This document shows positions 1 to 7,025 of a stretch of 13,949 nt of DNA, in pieces. This DNA is from DATHGT01 sp035317605 (GTDB taxonomy: Bacteria; Methylomirabilota; Methylomirabilia; Rokubacteriales; CSP1-6): NCBI GenBank assembly GCA_035317605.1, contig DATHGT010000007.1, forward strand, positions 1-13,949, read 5' to 3'. Every line of letters starts with the position of its first letter. Within the stretch, counting starts at the first letter, position 1. Position numbers and translations under genes: made by a program. Under the pieces are notes generated by a model that saw only the letters and a program-made list of their open reading frames with translations, ran no database searches and had not been told where the DNA came from.

Positions 1-487
1 CGGGCGGCGTGGATCCGCCGTCGAGCTGGCTGTCCACGACCACGAGGCGGCCGCCCGCGCGGAGGACGCGCTTCCACTCGTCGATCGCGGCTTCGGGATG
101 CGGAAGCGTCCACAACACGTGACGGCTGATGACCAGATCGAAGCTGGCCGGCGAGAACGGCAGCTGCTCGGCGTCGCCTTCTTCGAATCGCACGGGCCGC
201 GCGCGCTCCGTCGACTTGCGCCGGGCCTCGGCGATCATGGCGGGCGCGAAGTCGACGCCGGTGACGCGATGGCCGCGCCCGGCCAGCTCGAAGCTGAGGA
301 ACCCGGTGCCGCAGCCGGCGTCGAGCGCGTCGAGCCCGGACCGCCGGGGCACGACGAGATCGAGGATGCGGTCCCAGGCGGCGCGCTCGGCCGGCGTGCG
401 GATGCTGTGACCGAAGTCCTCGTCGAAGTGCGCGGCCCGCCGGTCCCAGTGTGTAGCGACCAATCGCTTGACGACGTCTTCCGGCAT
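1..487 (-). CDS. class I SAM-dependent methyltransferase, partial (3' end beyond left edge)
   Basis: The minus strand reads as one open frame from the ATG at 487 to the window edge, giving 162 codons with no stop; the C-terminal part lies outside. It has the class I Rossmann methyltransferase order. Motif I LDAGCGTG is at residues 55-62, the acidic VD that follows is at 78-79, GDAEQLPF is at 104-111, and FDLVISRHVLWTLPHP is at 116-131, followed by a VLRAGGRLVVVD strand. This fits the Methyltransf_11/25 type, which moves a methyl group from S-adenosylmethionine to a small molecule or protein. The substrate cannot be told from the sequence. The N-terminus (THWDRRAAHFDEDFGHS) is typical of free-standing versions. 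A G-run lies upstream of the start and may act as the ribosome site. The gene is divergent from the tandem CMD gene, 48 bases away. The identity as a methyltransferase is secure; the role is unknown. Confidence 0.88.
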   Translation of the reverse strand, partial: MPEDVVKRLVATHWDRRAAHFDEDFGHSIRTPAERAAWDRILDLVVPRRSGLDALDAGCGTGFLSFELAGRGHRVTGVDFAPAMIAEARRKSTERARPVRFEEGDAEQLPFSPASFDLVISRHVLWTLPHPEAAIDEWKRVLRAGGRLVVVDSQLDGGSTPP

Positions 488-498
488 CGACCCCCCCC

Positions 499-513
499 CT
501 GCGCGAAGCGCAG
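499..513. promoter_or_regulatory. small inverted repeat in a divergent intergenic region
   Basis: A perfect 6-base inverted repeat with a 3-base spacer (CTGCGC, GAA, GCGCAG) lies in the 48-base gap between the divergent methyltransferase and CMD-like genes, next to a run of nine C. It could be an operator shared by the two genes or a hairpin in a 5' leader. In DNA this GC-rich such a short repeat can arise by chance, and no promoter boxes can be assigned with confidence. Confidence 0.25.
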
Positions 514-535
514 CGCCATTGTAGGATGCTTGGCC

Positions 536-1681
536 ATGGCACGCGTGAAGCTCATCGTTGACAAGACAGACGTCGCTCCCGAGCACCATCCGCTGTTCGA
601 CGAGCTGGCCGCGCTCCGCGGCCGCATCAGCGGACCCTCCACGATCGTGCTGCACAGCCCCGGGCTGGCCCGTCCGTGGAACCAGGTCAGCGAGTATCTC
701 CACCGCGACAGCATCGTGGAGCCCGAGCACGCCGAGCTGGCCGTGTCCGCGACCGCGCGCGAGCGCGACTGCGGCTACGTGTGGAACGCTCACGTGCCGC
801 TCGCGCTCAAGGCGGGCATCGCGCGGCAGACCATCGCGGCGGTCGCCGAGCGACGGTCGGCCGACGAGCTGCCGGAGCCGGCGCGGACCGTCGTGCTGTA
901 CGTGAGGCAGCTGCTCCAGCGCAATCGCGTCGACGACGACGTGTTCGGCCGGCTCCTGAGCGCGCACGATCCGCGGTGGCTCGTGGAACTGACGGTGTGG
1001 ATCGGCCGCTACGCCGCGCTGTCGGGTATCCTGAACGCGTTCGAGGTCACCCACGCCTCCCCCGCCGAGACGTTGCCATCGGTGCCCGCGCAGACGCGTC
1101 AGCCAGCGGCCGTGCGAGCGCCGCTGCCCGCGCCTCGCGTGGCGCCGATCACGCGAAGAGACCAGGTCGCCGAGGAGCACCGCGCGGTGTTCGACGCGGT
1201 CACCGGCGAGCGCGGCGGCGTGCGCGGGCCGTTTCCGTGGCTCCTGTACAGTCCGGTGCTCTGCGGCCGTCATCTCGACGTCGGGACATTCCTGCGCGCG
1301 TCGTCGCAGGTCGGCGCCAGCGCGCGCGAGCTGGCGATCATCGCCACCGCCCGCGAGAAGGACTGCCCGTACGTGTGGGCCGCCCACGCGCCCGCCGCGA
1401 GAAAGGCCGGAGTGAGCGACGCCGCCGTCACGGCGGTGCGCGACCGCGGAGACGCGGCCGGCCTGCCGTCGGCGGAGCGCGACGTCGTCGACTACGTCCG
1501 ACAGCTTCTAAGAGACTCCCGGGTCACTCAGCCCGTGTTCGATCGGCTGAGCGCGGCGCACGGGGTGACGTGGCTGGTCGAGCTGACCTGCCTCGTCGGC
1601 CACTACGGCATCGTGTCAGGCGTGCTCAACGCGTTCGAGGTCGCTCCCGCCGCCGGCGCTGAGCAGCTTCCCCTGGCGTGA
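536..1681 (+). CDS. tandem carboxymuconolactone decarboxylase-like (CMD/AhpD-fold) protein
   Basis: The protein is 381 aa and made of two similar CMD-type all-helical domains. Domain 1 covers about residues 1-172 and domain 2 about 206-375, joined by an Ala/Pro-rich linker at about 173-205. Each carries the family signature with one Cys and one His: ERDCGYVWNAH (Cys79, His86) and EKDCPYVWAAH (Cys277, His284). Each also ends with a VELT..(I/V)G.Y....G.LNAFEV block. The CXXC pair of AhpD peroxidases is absent (C-x-Y-V), so an AhpD-type disulfide reductase role is unlikely and the gamma-CMD branch fits better. The substrate is unknown; no protocatechuate pathway genes are nearby. I chose ATG 536 because the family N-terminus begins there and AGGA lies about 9 bases upstream. 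The open frame reaching further upstream is antisense to the methyltransferase. The stop is one base from that of the convergent DUF1501 gene. Confidence 0.85.
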   Translation: MARVKLIVDKTDVAPEHHPLFDELAALRGRISGPSTIVLHSPGLARPWNQVSEYLHRDSIVEPEHAELAVSATARERDCGYVWNAHVPLALKAGIARQTIAAVAERRSADELPEPARTVVLYVRQLLQRNRVDDDVFGRLLSAHDPRWLVELTVWIGRYAALSGILNAFEVTHASPAETLPSVPAQTRQPAAVRAPLPAPRVAPITRRDQVAEEHRAVFDAVTGERGGVRGPFPWLLYSPVLCGRHLDVGTFLRASSQVGASARELAIIATAREKDCPYVWAAHAPAARKAGVSDAAVTAVRDRGDAAGLPSAERDVVDYVRQLLRDSRVTQPVFDRLSAAHGVTWLVELTCLVGHYGIVSGVLNAFEVAPAAGAEQLPLA

Positions 1682-1682
1682 G

Positions 1683-2960
1683 CTAAGCGAGCACGCCGAG
1701 CGGCGTGCCGCGGGGCGGGGCGAAGCCCGGGAAGATCTTCGCCTCGCGGGGAACGCCGAGATGCTCGAAGGCGACCTCGGCGAAGAGCTGGCGGAAGTCG
1801 GTCGTGACCGCCAGGTCACGTTCCTCGAAGAGCTGCTCGGGAGCGAGTCCGGGCCACCGGCCGTAGACACGACCGCCGCGCACGCTCCCGCCCAGCACCA
1901 GCATGGCGGTGGCGTGGCCGTGGTCAGTCCCACGGTTACCGTTCTCGCGGACGGTGCGTCCGAATTCGGACATGGTCAGGACGAGCGTGTCTTCCATTAC
2001 GTCGCCGAGGTCGCGGGCGAACGCGGCGAGTCCGTGAGAGAGATCGGCGAGACGGTAGGCGAGCTGGCCGCGCTCGTTCCCCTGCCCCGCGTGGGTGTCC
2101 CAGCCCGCGATGTCCACGAAGGCGACCTCGAGGCCGACGTCGGCCTTGACGAGCTGGGCGACCTGCTGCAACTTTTCCCCGAAGTCGGTCCGGGGATAGC
2201 GGGCGCCGTTGGCCGGCTCGAACTTCCGCGGGTCGGCGGCCTTCAGCATCTTCACGGCCTCGAACGTCTCTCGCCCGGTTCCGTGGATCACGTCACGCAC
2301 GCCTTGCTCGTAGAGCGCCTCGAAGCCGCGGCGGGCATTCACCCCGCTCGCCATTGCCGAGACGTCCGAGCGCACGTCGAAGTCGTTCACGCTCGGCATC
2401 GCGACGGCGCCGACCTCACCCCGGAGCGCGCGCGGCAGCTGCGGGCCAAGGGCGACGGCACGGAACGGCGACGGTGACGTCCGCGCTCGCGCCACGAGTC
2501 CGCGCGAGAGCCAGCCGTCCGGAGTCGTCTTCACCCCGGGCGTGCCGGTCTCCATGTAGTCCTGAGCGTCGAAGTGCGAGCGCGTCGAGACGGGCGAGCC
2601 GCAGGCGTGGACGACCGCGAGCCGCCGCGCGTCCCAGAGGGGTTTGATCGGCTCCAGCGCCGGATGAAACGCGAAGAAGCCGTCGAGGTCGATGGCGGTC
2701 TCGGACTTCCCGGACGCCGGCGCGCCGATGGCGATGCTCGCGCGGGCCGCGTAGTACGCGGGGTCGCCGTGCGGCACCACCATGCTGAGTCCATCCACCG
2801 CCCCGCGCTGGAAGACGGCGACCAGAGCCTTGCGCCGACCCGCGGGGCCGGCATGGGCCGTGCGGACGAGAAAACGCGGAATCCCCGCGGCCTCCGCGGT
2901 GAGGCCGCACAACGCGAGCGCCCCGCCCTTGAGGAAGCTTCGCCGCACGCACGTCTCCAT
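1683..2960 (-). CDS. DUF1501 family exported protein (Tat-type signal)
   Basis: The protein is 425 aa. The N-terminus has a twin-arginine-like motif RRSFLKGG (residues 6-13), a hydrophobic stretch and a TAHA-type cleavage region near residue 37, so export after folding is likely. The core matches DUF1501: VFQRGAVDGLSMVVPHGD (about 49-66), GWDTH (286-290) and SEFGRT..EN...GTDHGHA (331 onward). The His/Asp-rich motifs resemble the metal sites of the alkaline phosphatase/sulfatase superfamily to which the family is related. The biochemical function of DUF1501 is not established. It sits directly after the DUF1800 gene, the usual partner of this family. An alternative ATG at 2966 overlaps the DUF1800 stop as TGATG, but its GGAAG ribosome site would be only 2 bases away; ATG 2960 has an 8-base spacer. 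Coupled translation of the pair is likely with either start. Confidence 0.9.
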   Translation of the reverse strand: METCVRRSFLKGGALALCGLTAEAAGIPRFLVRTAHAGPAGRRKALVAVFQRGAVDGLSMVVPHGDPAYYAARASIAIGAPASGKSETAIDLDGFFAFHPALEPIKPLWDARRLAVVHACGSPVSTRSHFDAQDYMETGTPGVKTTPDGWLSRGLVARARTSPSPFRAVALGPQLPRALRGEVGAVAMPSVNDFDVRSDVSAMASGVNARRGFEALYEQGVRDVIHGTGRETFEAVKMLKAADPRKFEPANGARYPRTDFGEKLQQVAQLVKADVGLEVAFVDIAGWDTHAGQGNERGQLAYRLADLSHGLAAFARDLGDVMEDTLVLTMSEFGRTVRENGNRGTDHGHATAMLVLGGSVRGGRVYGRWPGLAPEQLFEERDLAVTTDFRQLFAEVAFEHLGVPREAKIFPGFAPPRGTPLGVLA

Positions 2961-2965
2961 GCCCA

Positions 2966-4627
2966 TCACTTCCGCTGGAACTCGGGCGAGCCCAGGACCA
3001 GCGCCGCCAGCTTCTCGACGTCCGTGTTGGCCGGCCCACGATCGTCGGCGGTCAGACGAACGATCGCGGGATCGCGGAGCTGAGCGGACAGGATCTCGCG
3101 CGTCCGCGCGCTCACCTGGCCGTGAACGGTGACCGCGAGCAGTCGATCCAGGACTTCTTCCGGCTTCCGGCGGTCGGCGCCGGCGACGAGCCGCTCGACG
3201 TCGACGCGAACGCCGGGCACGCGGTTCTGGGCGAGCGACAGCGCGAAGTTCATGCGCCCCAGCAGCGCACCGGTATTGACCCACGCGTCGGCCGTATCGG
3301 GATAGCCGGTGGGAGGCTGAGCGTTGAAGAGACGCTCGCCCAGCGTGCTCGCGGCGCGGGCCAGCTGAAAGCCCGCGGATCGGAGACCGGGCTCGGAGCC
3401 CACGCTCGCGTCGAGAGCGCGCGCCGCGCTCGCGACCAGCTCGATCGGCTTCTTGATCTTGGCGCGGTAGGCTGCCTCCGACCAGAACTCGCGTGCCCTG
3501 ACGATGGTCAGCATCATCGCCCGGATGTCGCCGTCGGTGTCCTGATACGTCCGCGCCACCCGATCGACGAGCGACGGAGGGGGGTCGTCACTCACGAAGC
3601 GCCGGGCCAGCTTCGTGGCGATCGTGCGGGCGGTGGACGGATGGCGGGTCACGATGTCGATCACCGCGATCCCGTCGGCCTCGCCGCCGCCCGCCGCGAT
3701 CACGTGGCCGAGCACGCGCTTGTCGCCGTCGTCGTGGGCACGCGGGCGGAAGACGAACTGCCTGTCGCCCTGGGGATACGCGAAGCTCCAGCCCGTGAAC
3801 GCGCGCGCCACCTCGACGACGTCCCCCTGCGTGTAGCCGCCGTCGACGCCGAGGGTGTGAAGCTCGAGCAGCTCGCGCGCGTAGTTCTCGTTGAGTCCCA
3901 GCCGCCGGCCGCGGTTGGGACCGGCCTGGGCGACGAGACCGGCGCGGGTGGACAGCCAGTTGTCCAGATAGAAGAGCATCGCCGGGTGGCGGGCCGTGGC
4001 GAGCACCAGATCGCGGAACCGTCCCAGCACGTGGGGACGGATGGCCTCGCGCTCGTAGGGCGAGATCAACCAGCGCACGGCGTCCTTCTGCGCGTACACG
4101 TTGAAGTGGTTGAACCAGAAGTCGACGAGGATTTCCTGGAGCTGACGCTCGCTCCACACCGCCCGCTCCATGCGGGCCGCCGCCAGCTCGGCGGCGATCA
4201 TGATCCTCCGCGGCTCTCCGGGCGCCGCCTCGCGCGCCATCCCGTCCGCCGCGCCGTCACCGCGCAGCATCTCCTCCCGGCGCCGCGCGACCGCCGCGGG
4301 ATCCGGCCGGGGATATTCCCGGAACAGATCATCGGTCGTCATCGCGATCGTCGGATAGGCCGCAAGCCGACGCTCGATCGCCTCATCGGCGATCAGATCG
4401 GGATGAAGCTGACGCTCGATCCACGCGCCAATCCCCATCGCCCGCACGCGCTCGACGTCCCCCGGCCGGGGACCGTAAGCGAGACGGTTGAGGACGTGCA
4501 GGATGTGTTCGTCGGATTCCGGCGCGATCGCGGGAGAAGCGACGGAACTGGCCACGGGGGCCGTCCCGCAGCCGCTCACAACGAGCGCGACCGCCACGAG
4601 GGCCAAACCGACTCGCCAAGGCCTCAT
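2966..4627 (-). CDS. DUF1800 family lipoprotein
   Basis: The protein is 553 aa. The N-terminus is a lipoprotein signal: positively charged MRPWR, a hydrophobic run and lipobox VSGC with Cys20, so it should be lipid-anchored in an envelope membrane. DUF1800 hallmarks follow: HVLNRLAYGP (about 44-53), LVDFWFNHFNVY (167-178), LNENYARELLELHTLG (245-260) and AFTGW (276-280). The family usually occurs beside DUF1501, as here, and the two are thought to act together in the envelope; the biochemical role is unknown. I chose ATG 4627 over an in-frame ATG at 4669 because GGAGG at 4641-4637 sits 9 bases upstream and this start gives a clean lipoprotein signal. It lies 61 bases after the cupin gene and its stop overlaps the DUF1501 start region, so it is probably part of the operon starting at 6629. 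Confidence 0.9.
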   Translation of the reverse strand: MRPWRVGLALVAVALVVSGCGTAPVASSVASPAIAPESDEHILHVLNRLAYGPRPGDVERVRAMGIGAWIERQLHPDLIADEAIERRLAAYPTIAMTTDDLFREYPRPDPAAVARRREEMLRGDGAADGMAREAAPGEPRRIMIAAELAAARMERAVWSERQLQEILVDFWFNHFNVYAQKDAVRWLISPYEREAIRPHVLGRFRDLVLATARHPAMLFYLDNWLSTRAGLVAQAGPNRGRRLGLNENYARELLELHTLGVDGGYTQGDVVEVARAFTGWSFAYPQGDRQFVFRPRAHDDGDKRVLGHVIAAGGGEADGIAVIDIVTRHPSTARTIATKLARRFVSDDPPPSLVDRVARTYQDTDGDIRAMMLTIVRAREFWSEAAYRAKIKKPIELVASAARALDASVGSEPGLRSAGFQLARAASTLGERLFNAQPPTGYPDTADAWVNTGALLGRMNFALSLAQNRVPGVRVDVERLVAGADRRKPEEVLDRLLAVTVHGQVSARTREILSAQLRDPAIVRLTADDRGPANTDVEKLAALVLGSPEFQRK

Positions 4628-4636
4628 CTCACGTTT

Positions 4637-4641
4637 CCTCC
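4637..4641 (-). promoter_or_regulatory. ribosome binding site deciding the DUF1800 start
   Basis: GGAGG on the minus strand lies 9 bases before ATG 4627. It supports the shorter form of the DUF1800 protein that begins with a lipoprotein signal, rather than a 14-residue extension from ATG 4669. Confidence 0.75.
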
Positions 4642-4688
4642 GGATCGACAGAGAGACGAGGGCCGGCATCGAGACGTTGACACCGGGC

Positions 4689-5219
4689 TCAATGATTCGG
4701 GAGCGGCTCGGCGTCGATCAGCACGAACAGCATCCGCGCGATGCGGTCGCTGCGGTTCGACCAGGCGTGATAGGTCCCGCGCTGGATCAGCACGTCGCCC
4801 GCTCGCATCAAGGTCTCACCCTCGTCCAGGACGGCCCAGATCTCGCCTTCCAGACAGACCGCGTAGTCGACGGTGTCGGTGCAATGGAAGCCCGGGTGCT
4901 TCGCCGACCGATCGGGCGTGGTCTTGCACCGCCGCTTCTTGAGATCCTCGGGGTCGTAGACGTGCTGCGTGTCGGGAACGATGTCGGTGATCCTGACCAC
5001 CGAGCCTCCCCGGTGATCCGGTGGCGTTCTCGAGATGACGCCGTCGGGCACGGGATCGCCGCCGACGTTCGACGCGGGGGCGGCGTCCGTCGTCCAGAGG
5101 CCGACGCGCACGGGCTGACCGGGCGCGACGTCTCCCGTCGGAAACCGTGTATCCGAAACGATGCAGGAGCGTCCGGCGGCGTTCACTCCGGTCACGATCC
5201 GGCGCACGTTGCCCGGCAT
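4689..5219 (-). CDS. cupin domain protein
   Basis: The protein is 176 aa with no signal peptide, so cytoplasmic. The C-terminal half is a single small beta-barrel cupin. Motif 1 is around residues 111-128 (HCTDTVDYAVCLEGEI, with His112, Asp118 and Gly125) and motif 2 at 141-155 (GDVLIQRGTYHAWSN, with His151 and Asn155). These could hold one divalent metal, although the ligand set differs from the classical H-x-H...E and motif 2 lacks the usual Pro. The N-terminal half (GVNAAGRSCIVSDT..., then a LWTTDAAPA segment) is shared by cupins of this subgroup found beside catabolic genes. The reaction is unknown; it may bind or isomerise a small acid. ATG 5219 has GGAGG 6 bases upstream, placed in the 15-base gap after the MmgE/PrpD gene, so the two are almost certainly cotranscribed. 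Confidence 0.85.
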   Translation of the reverse strand: MPGNVRRIVTGVNAAGRSCIVSDTRFPTGDVAPGQPVRVGLWTTDAAPASNVGGDPVPDGVISRTPPDHRGGSVVRITDIVPDTQHVYDPEDLKKRRCKTTPDRSAKHPGFHCTDTVDYAVCLEGEIWAVLDEGETLMRAGDVLIQRGTYHAWSNRSDRIARMLFVLIDAEPLPNH

Positions 5220-5234
5220 GGTCGTCCTCCCTCC

Positions 5235-6629
5235 TCACGCCTTCTGGAGCGTGAGCCCGATGAGCGCGTCGGCTCGGTCGGCGCGGTCGAGGTCTCGGCA
5301 GGTCGCGACGATTTGCTGGAACTGCGCCGCGGGGATCGGCAGGCCTGACGCGACGTCGCCGAGCCGCCTGACCTCCTCGTCGAAGTCCCAGATGAACTCG
5401 CGCCCGGTCCCCTGCCGCGTGTAGCTCTTGCCGTCCTTCGTGATGACCGTGATGCGTGGGCCGAACAGGGTCATGGTGGGCGACGGGATGAGGGTCACCC
5501 GCTTCATGAGATCGAGAACGGCGGGCGGATCGCCGGCGCCCGAGGCCTCGGCCCGCTTGAGCACGGGGAAGCCGCGCTCCACCACGCCGTAGGCGGTGAA
5601 GTACGCGGTGCTGGCCGGCTCGGACGCGAGGTCTTCGCGGCGGCTCGGGAACGCCGGGCTCGGATACTGGGTCTCCAGCCAGTTGACGACCGCCTCGACG
5701 CGGTCGACGTCCTGGTGCCGGATGCCGTGCTCCTCGCAGAGCTTGGCCGTCACGTCGACGTGGGCGATGTTGTAGCCCGCGGTGTAGTAGATGCGATACA
5801 GCGTCTCCAGGAAGATCCACTCCTTGCCGAGGTCAGCGGTGATCTTGTCGAGGCTCGTCTTGACGTCGCCCACGAAGCTGTAGGTCAGCTGGCCGCGGTT
5901 GTTGCCGGCGTAGGCGTGATAGAAGCCGGCGTCGCCTTCGAGCACGGTCTCGCCACCGGGGTGTCCCTGCCTGGCCAGCGCGACGGCCAGCATGGCGTTG
6001 CGTACCGCCGCGCCCTCGCGCAGGGGCCGCCCACCGCTGCGCGCGGCCTCGAGATTACCGCTGGCCAGGCTCGCGCACAGCGCGATCGTGCTGTTCACCT
6101 GCTCGGCGTTGAACCCGAGGATCTTCGCCGCGGCCACCGCCGGTCCGAAGATCCCGAACACCACGCCGGCGTGGAAGCCGCGCGACATGACGGTCGGAAT
6201 GAAGTCGGCGGCCATGCGCTCCATGACCTCGTAGCCCGCGGCGAGACCGACGATGAAATCCCGGCCCGACGCGCCCGCCGTCTCCGCGGCCACGAAGGCG
6301 CCGGGAAGGATGCTGGTGCCCGGGTGGGTGAGCATCCTGAACGTGTCCCACTTGCCGCCGGCCATCGCCATCTCCGCGTTGGCGAACCCGGCCCCGCCTC
6401 GCGTGACCCGCGTGCCGTCCACCATGATGGTGGCGCCGTTGCGCACCCCGGCCTCCTCGTCCTTCATGAGCTTCACGGCCTGACGGCCGCCGTCGGTCTG
6501 CGAACCCAGCAGCACCGAGGTGAGCCCGTGGAGCGTCAAACCCTTGGCGCGATCGACCACCGCGGGGGGCAGGTCCTCGTAGCGGAGCCCGGCCACCCAC
6601 TGCGCGAGCTGACGGCTGAGTGACGGCAT
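5235..6629 (-). CDS. MmgE/PrpD family protein
   Basis: The protein is 464 aa, the usual length for MmgE/PrpD. The N-terminal helical domain carries LTLHGLTSVLLGS (about 31-43), THPGTSILPGA (101-111, with His102) and SRGFHAGVVFGIFGPAVAAAKILG (149-172, with His153); these match the conserved histidine blocks of the family. The C-terminal alpha/beta domain covers roughly residues 270-400. Known members include 2-methylcitrate dehydratase, cis-aconitate decarboxylase and iminodisuccinate epimerase, which act on tri- or dicarboxylic acids. No other methylcitrate cycle gene is nearby, so 2-methylcitrate dehydratase should not be assumed. It is the first gene of the minus-strand run with the cupin, DUF1800 and DUF1501 genes. 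GGAGG at 6645-6641 precedes ATG 6629 with a somewhat long 11-base spacer. It is divergent from the selenoprotein gene. Confidence 0.88.
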   Translation of the reverse strand: MPSLSRQLAQWVAGLRYEDLPPAVVDRAKGLTLHGLTSVLLGSQTDGGRQAVKLMKDEEAGVRNGATIMVDGTRVTRGGAGFANAEMAMAGGKWDTFRMLTHPGTSILPGAFVAAETAGASGRDFIVGLAAGYEVMERMAADFIPTVMSRGFHAGVVFGIFGPAVAAAKILGFNAEQVNSTIALCASLASGNLEAARSGGRPLREGAAVRNAMLAVALARQGHPGGETVLEGDAGFYHAYAGNNRGQLTYSFVGDVKTSLDKITADLGKEWIFLETLYRIYYTAGYNIAHVDVTAKLCEEHGIRHQDVDRVEAVVNWLETQYPSPAFPSRREDLASEPASTAYFTAYGVVERGFPVLKRAEASGAGDPPAVLDLMKRVTLIPSPTMTLFGPRITVITKDGKSYTRQGTGREFIWDFDEEVRRLGDVASGLPIPAAQFQQIVATCRDLDRADRADALIGLTLQKA

Positions 6630-6709
6630 GGTCAGTGATGCCTCCTTGAGTCAGAAATCGCGGACTGGAGTAACATGTCGCTGGCAGACTACCTCAAAGG
6701 AGGCCTTTC
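6630..6709. promoter_or_regulatory. divergent promoter region between MmgE/PrpD and selenoprotein genes
   Basis: This 80-base gap separates two divergent starts and must hold promoters for both directions unless transcripts begin elsewhere. Each end carries a strong ribosome site. A weak plus-strand candidate is TTGAGT at 6646-6651 with TAACAT at 6671-6676, but the 19-base spacing is long and the match is poor. I see no clear operator repeat. Confidence 0.4.
6696..6703 (+). promoter_or_regulatory. strong Shine-Dalgarno of the selenoprotein gene
   Basis: AAAGGAGG lies 6 bases before ATG 6710, close to the ideal anti-16S match and spacing. It fixes the start upstream of the in-frame TGA at 6755-6757. 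This matters because no ribosome site of similar quality precedes the GTG at 6770 that would otherwise be called as the start. Confidence 0.85.
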
Positions 6710-7003
6710 ATGAGCCAAGGCAAGGTCCAGGTCGAGATCGTTTACTGCGTGTCTTGAGGCTACTTCCCCGTGGCCGTCAGTGTGGCGGCCGAACTAGCCT
6801 CGACCAACTACCGCGAAACCGGCATCACCTTCACGCCCGCCGACAAAGGCATCTTCGAGGTGTACGTGGACGGCAAGAAGATGTACGACCGCAAGGAGCC
6901 CGACGCGGTCGACTTCCTGCCCGCGCTCCGCGAGATCCACAAGATCCGGGACGCGGTCCGCGAGAAGCTGGGGGAGCCCGCGCCGGTCGCCGCCGCTCAC
7001 TGA
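6710..7003 (+). CDS. SelW/Rdx-family selenoprotein with in-frame UGA (CXXU)
   Basis: Read through the TGA at 6755-6757, this frame gives a 97-residue protein with Sec at position 16. Residues 6-16 read VQVEIVYCVSU, so Cys13 and Sec16 form the CXXU redox motif at the end of the first beta strand, where the SelT/SelW/SelH (Rdx, thioredoxin-like fold) family places it. Downstream, AVSVAAEL, GITFTPADKGIFEVYVDGKKMYDRK and the acidic PDAVDFLPAL segment match the rest of this family. A cytoplasmic thiol redox role is expected from the family; the partner is unknown. The start is set by AAAGGAGG 6 bases upstream. Coding character and family similarity continue unbroken across the TGA, and a SECIS-like hairpin begins at the next base. 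It probably leads an operon with the WG-repeat and ThDP genes. The alternative, a 15-residue peptide plus a truncated GTG-started protein, loses the active site. Cells would need SelA-D, which are not in this window. Confidence 0.87.
6758..6799 (+). promoter_or_regulatory. bacterial SECIS-like hairpin after the UGA codon
   Basis: A lower 5-bp helix pairs GGCUA (6758-6762) with UAGCC (6795-6799), directly after the UGA. An asymmetric internal loop separates it from an upper 7-bp stem, 6772-6778 with 6784-6790, containing one G-U pair. The apical loop is AGUGU (6779-6783). The loop G at 6780 is 23 bases past the UGA. Bacterial SECIS elements are known to sit inside the coding region just after the UGA, with a short GC-rich upper stem and a G/U-containing apical loop that binds SelB; this layout fits. 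The structure was derived by hand from base pairing, not by a folding program. Confidence 0.7.
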
Positions 7004-7025
7004 CGGCCGGCTTGTAATCGAGCGC

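Noticed and set aside
98..535. N-terminal extension of the CMD-like protein by 146 residues
   Set aside because: This open stretch is antisense to a clear SAM methyltransferase (motif LDAGCGTG on the minus strand), and the true CMD start at 536 has a ribosome site and a family-like N-terminus.
3122..4942. Long plus-strand open frame of about 600 codons
   Set aside because: It is the antisense shadow of the DUF1800 and cupin genes, which have clear family motifs and ribosome sites; open antisense frames are common in DNA this GC-rich.
5235..6629. Calling the MmgE/PrpD protein 2-methylcitrate dehydratase
   Set aside because: No prpB, prpC or acnD gene is present and the family covers several different reactions.
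6770..7003. A free-standing 77-aa protein starting at GTG 6770
   Set aside because: No good ribosome site precedes this GTG, and the frame upstream of it across the TGA carries the first strand and redox motif of the same family.
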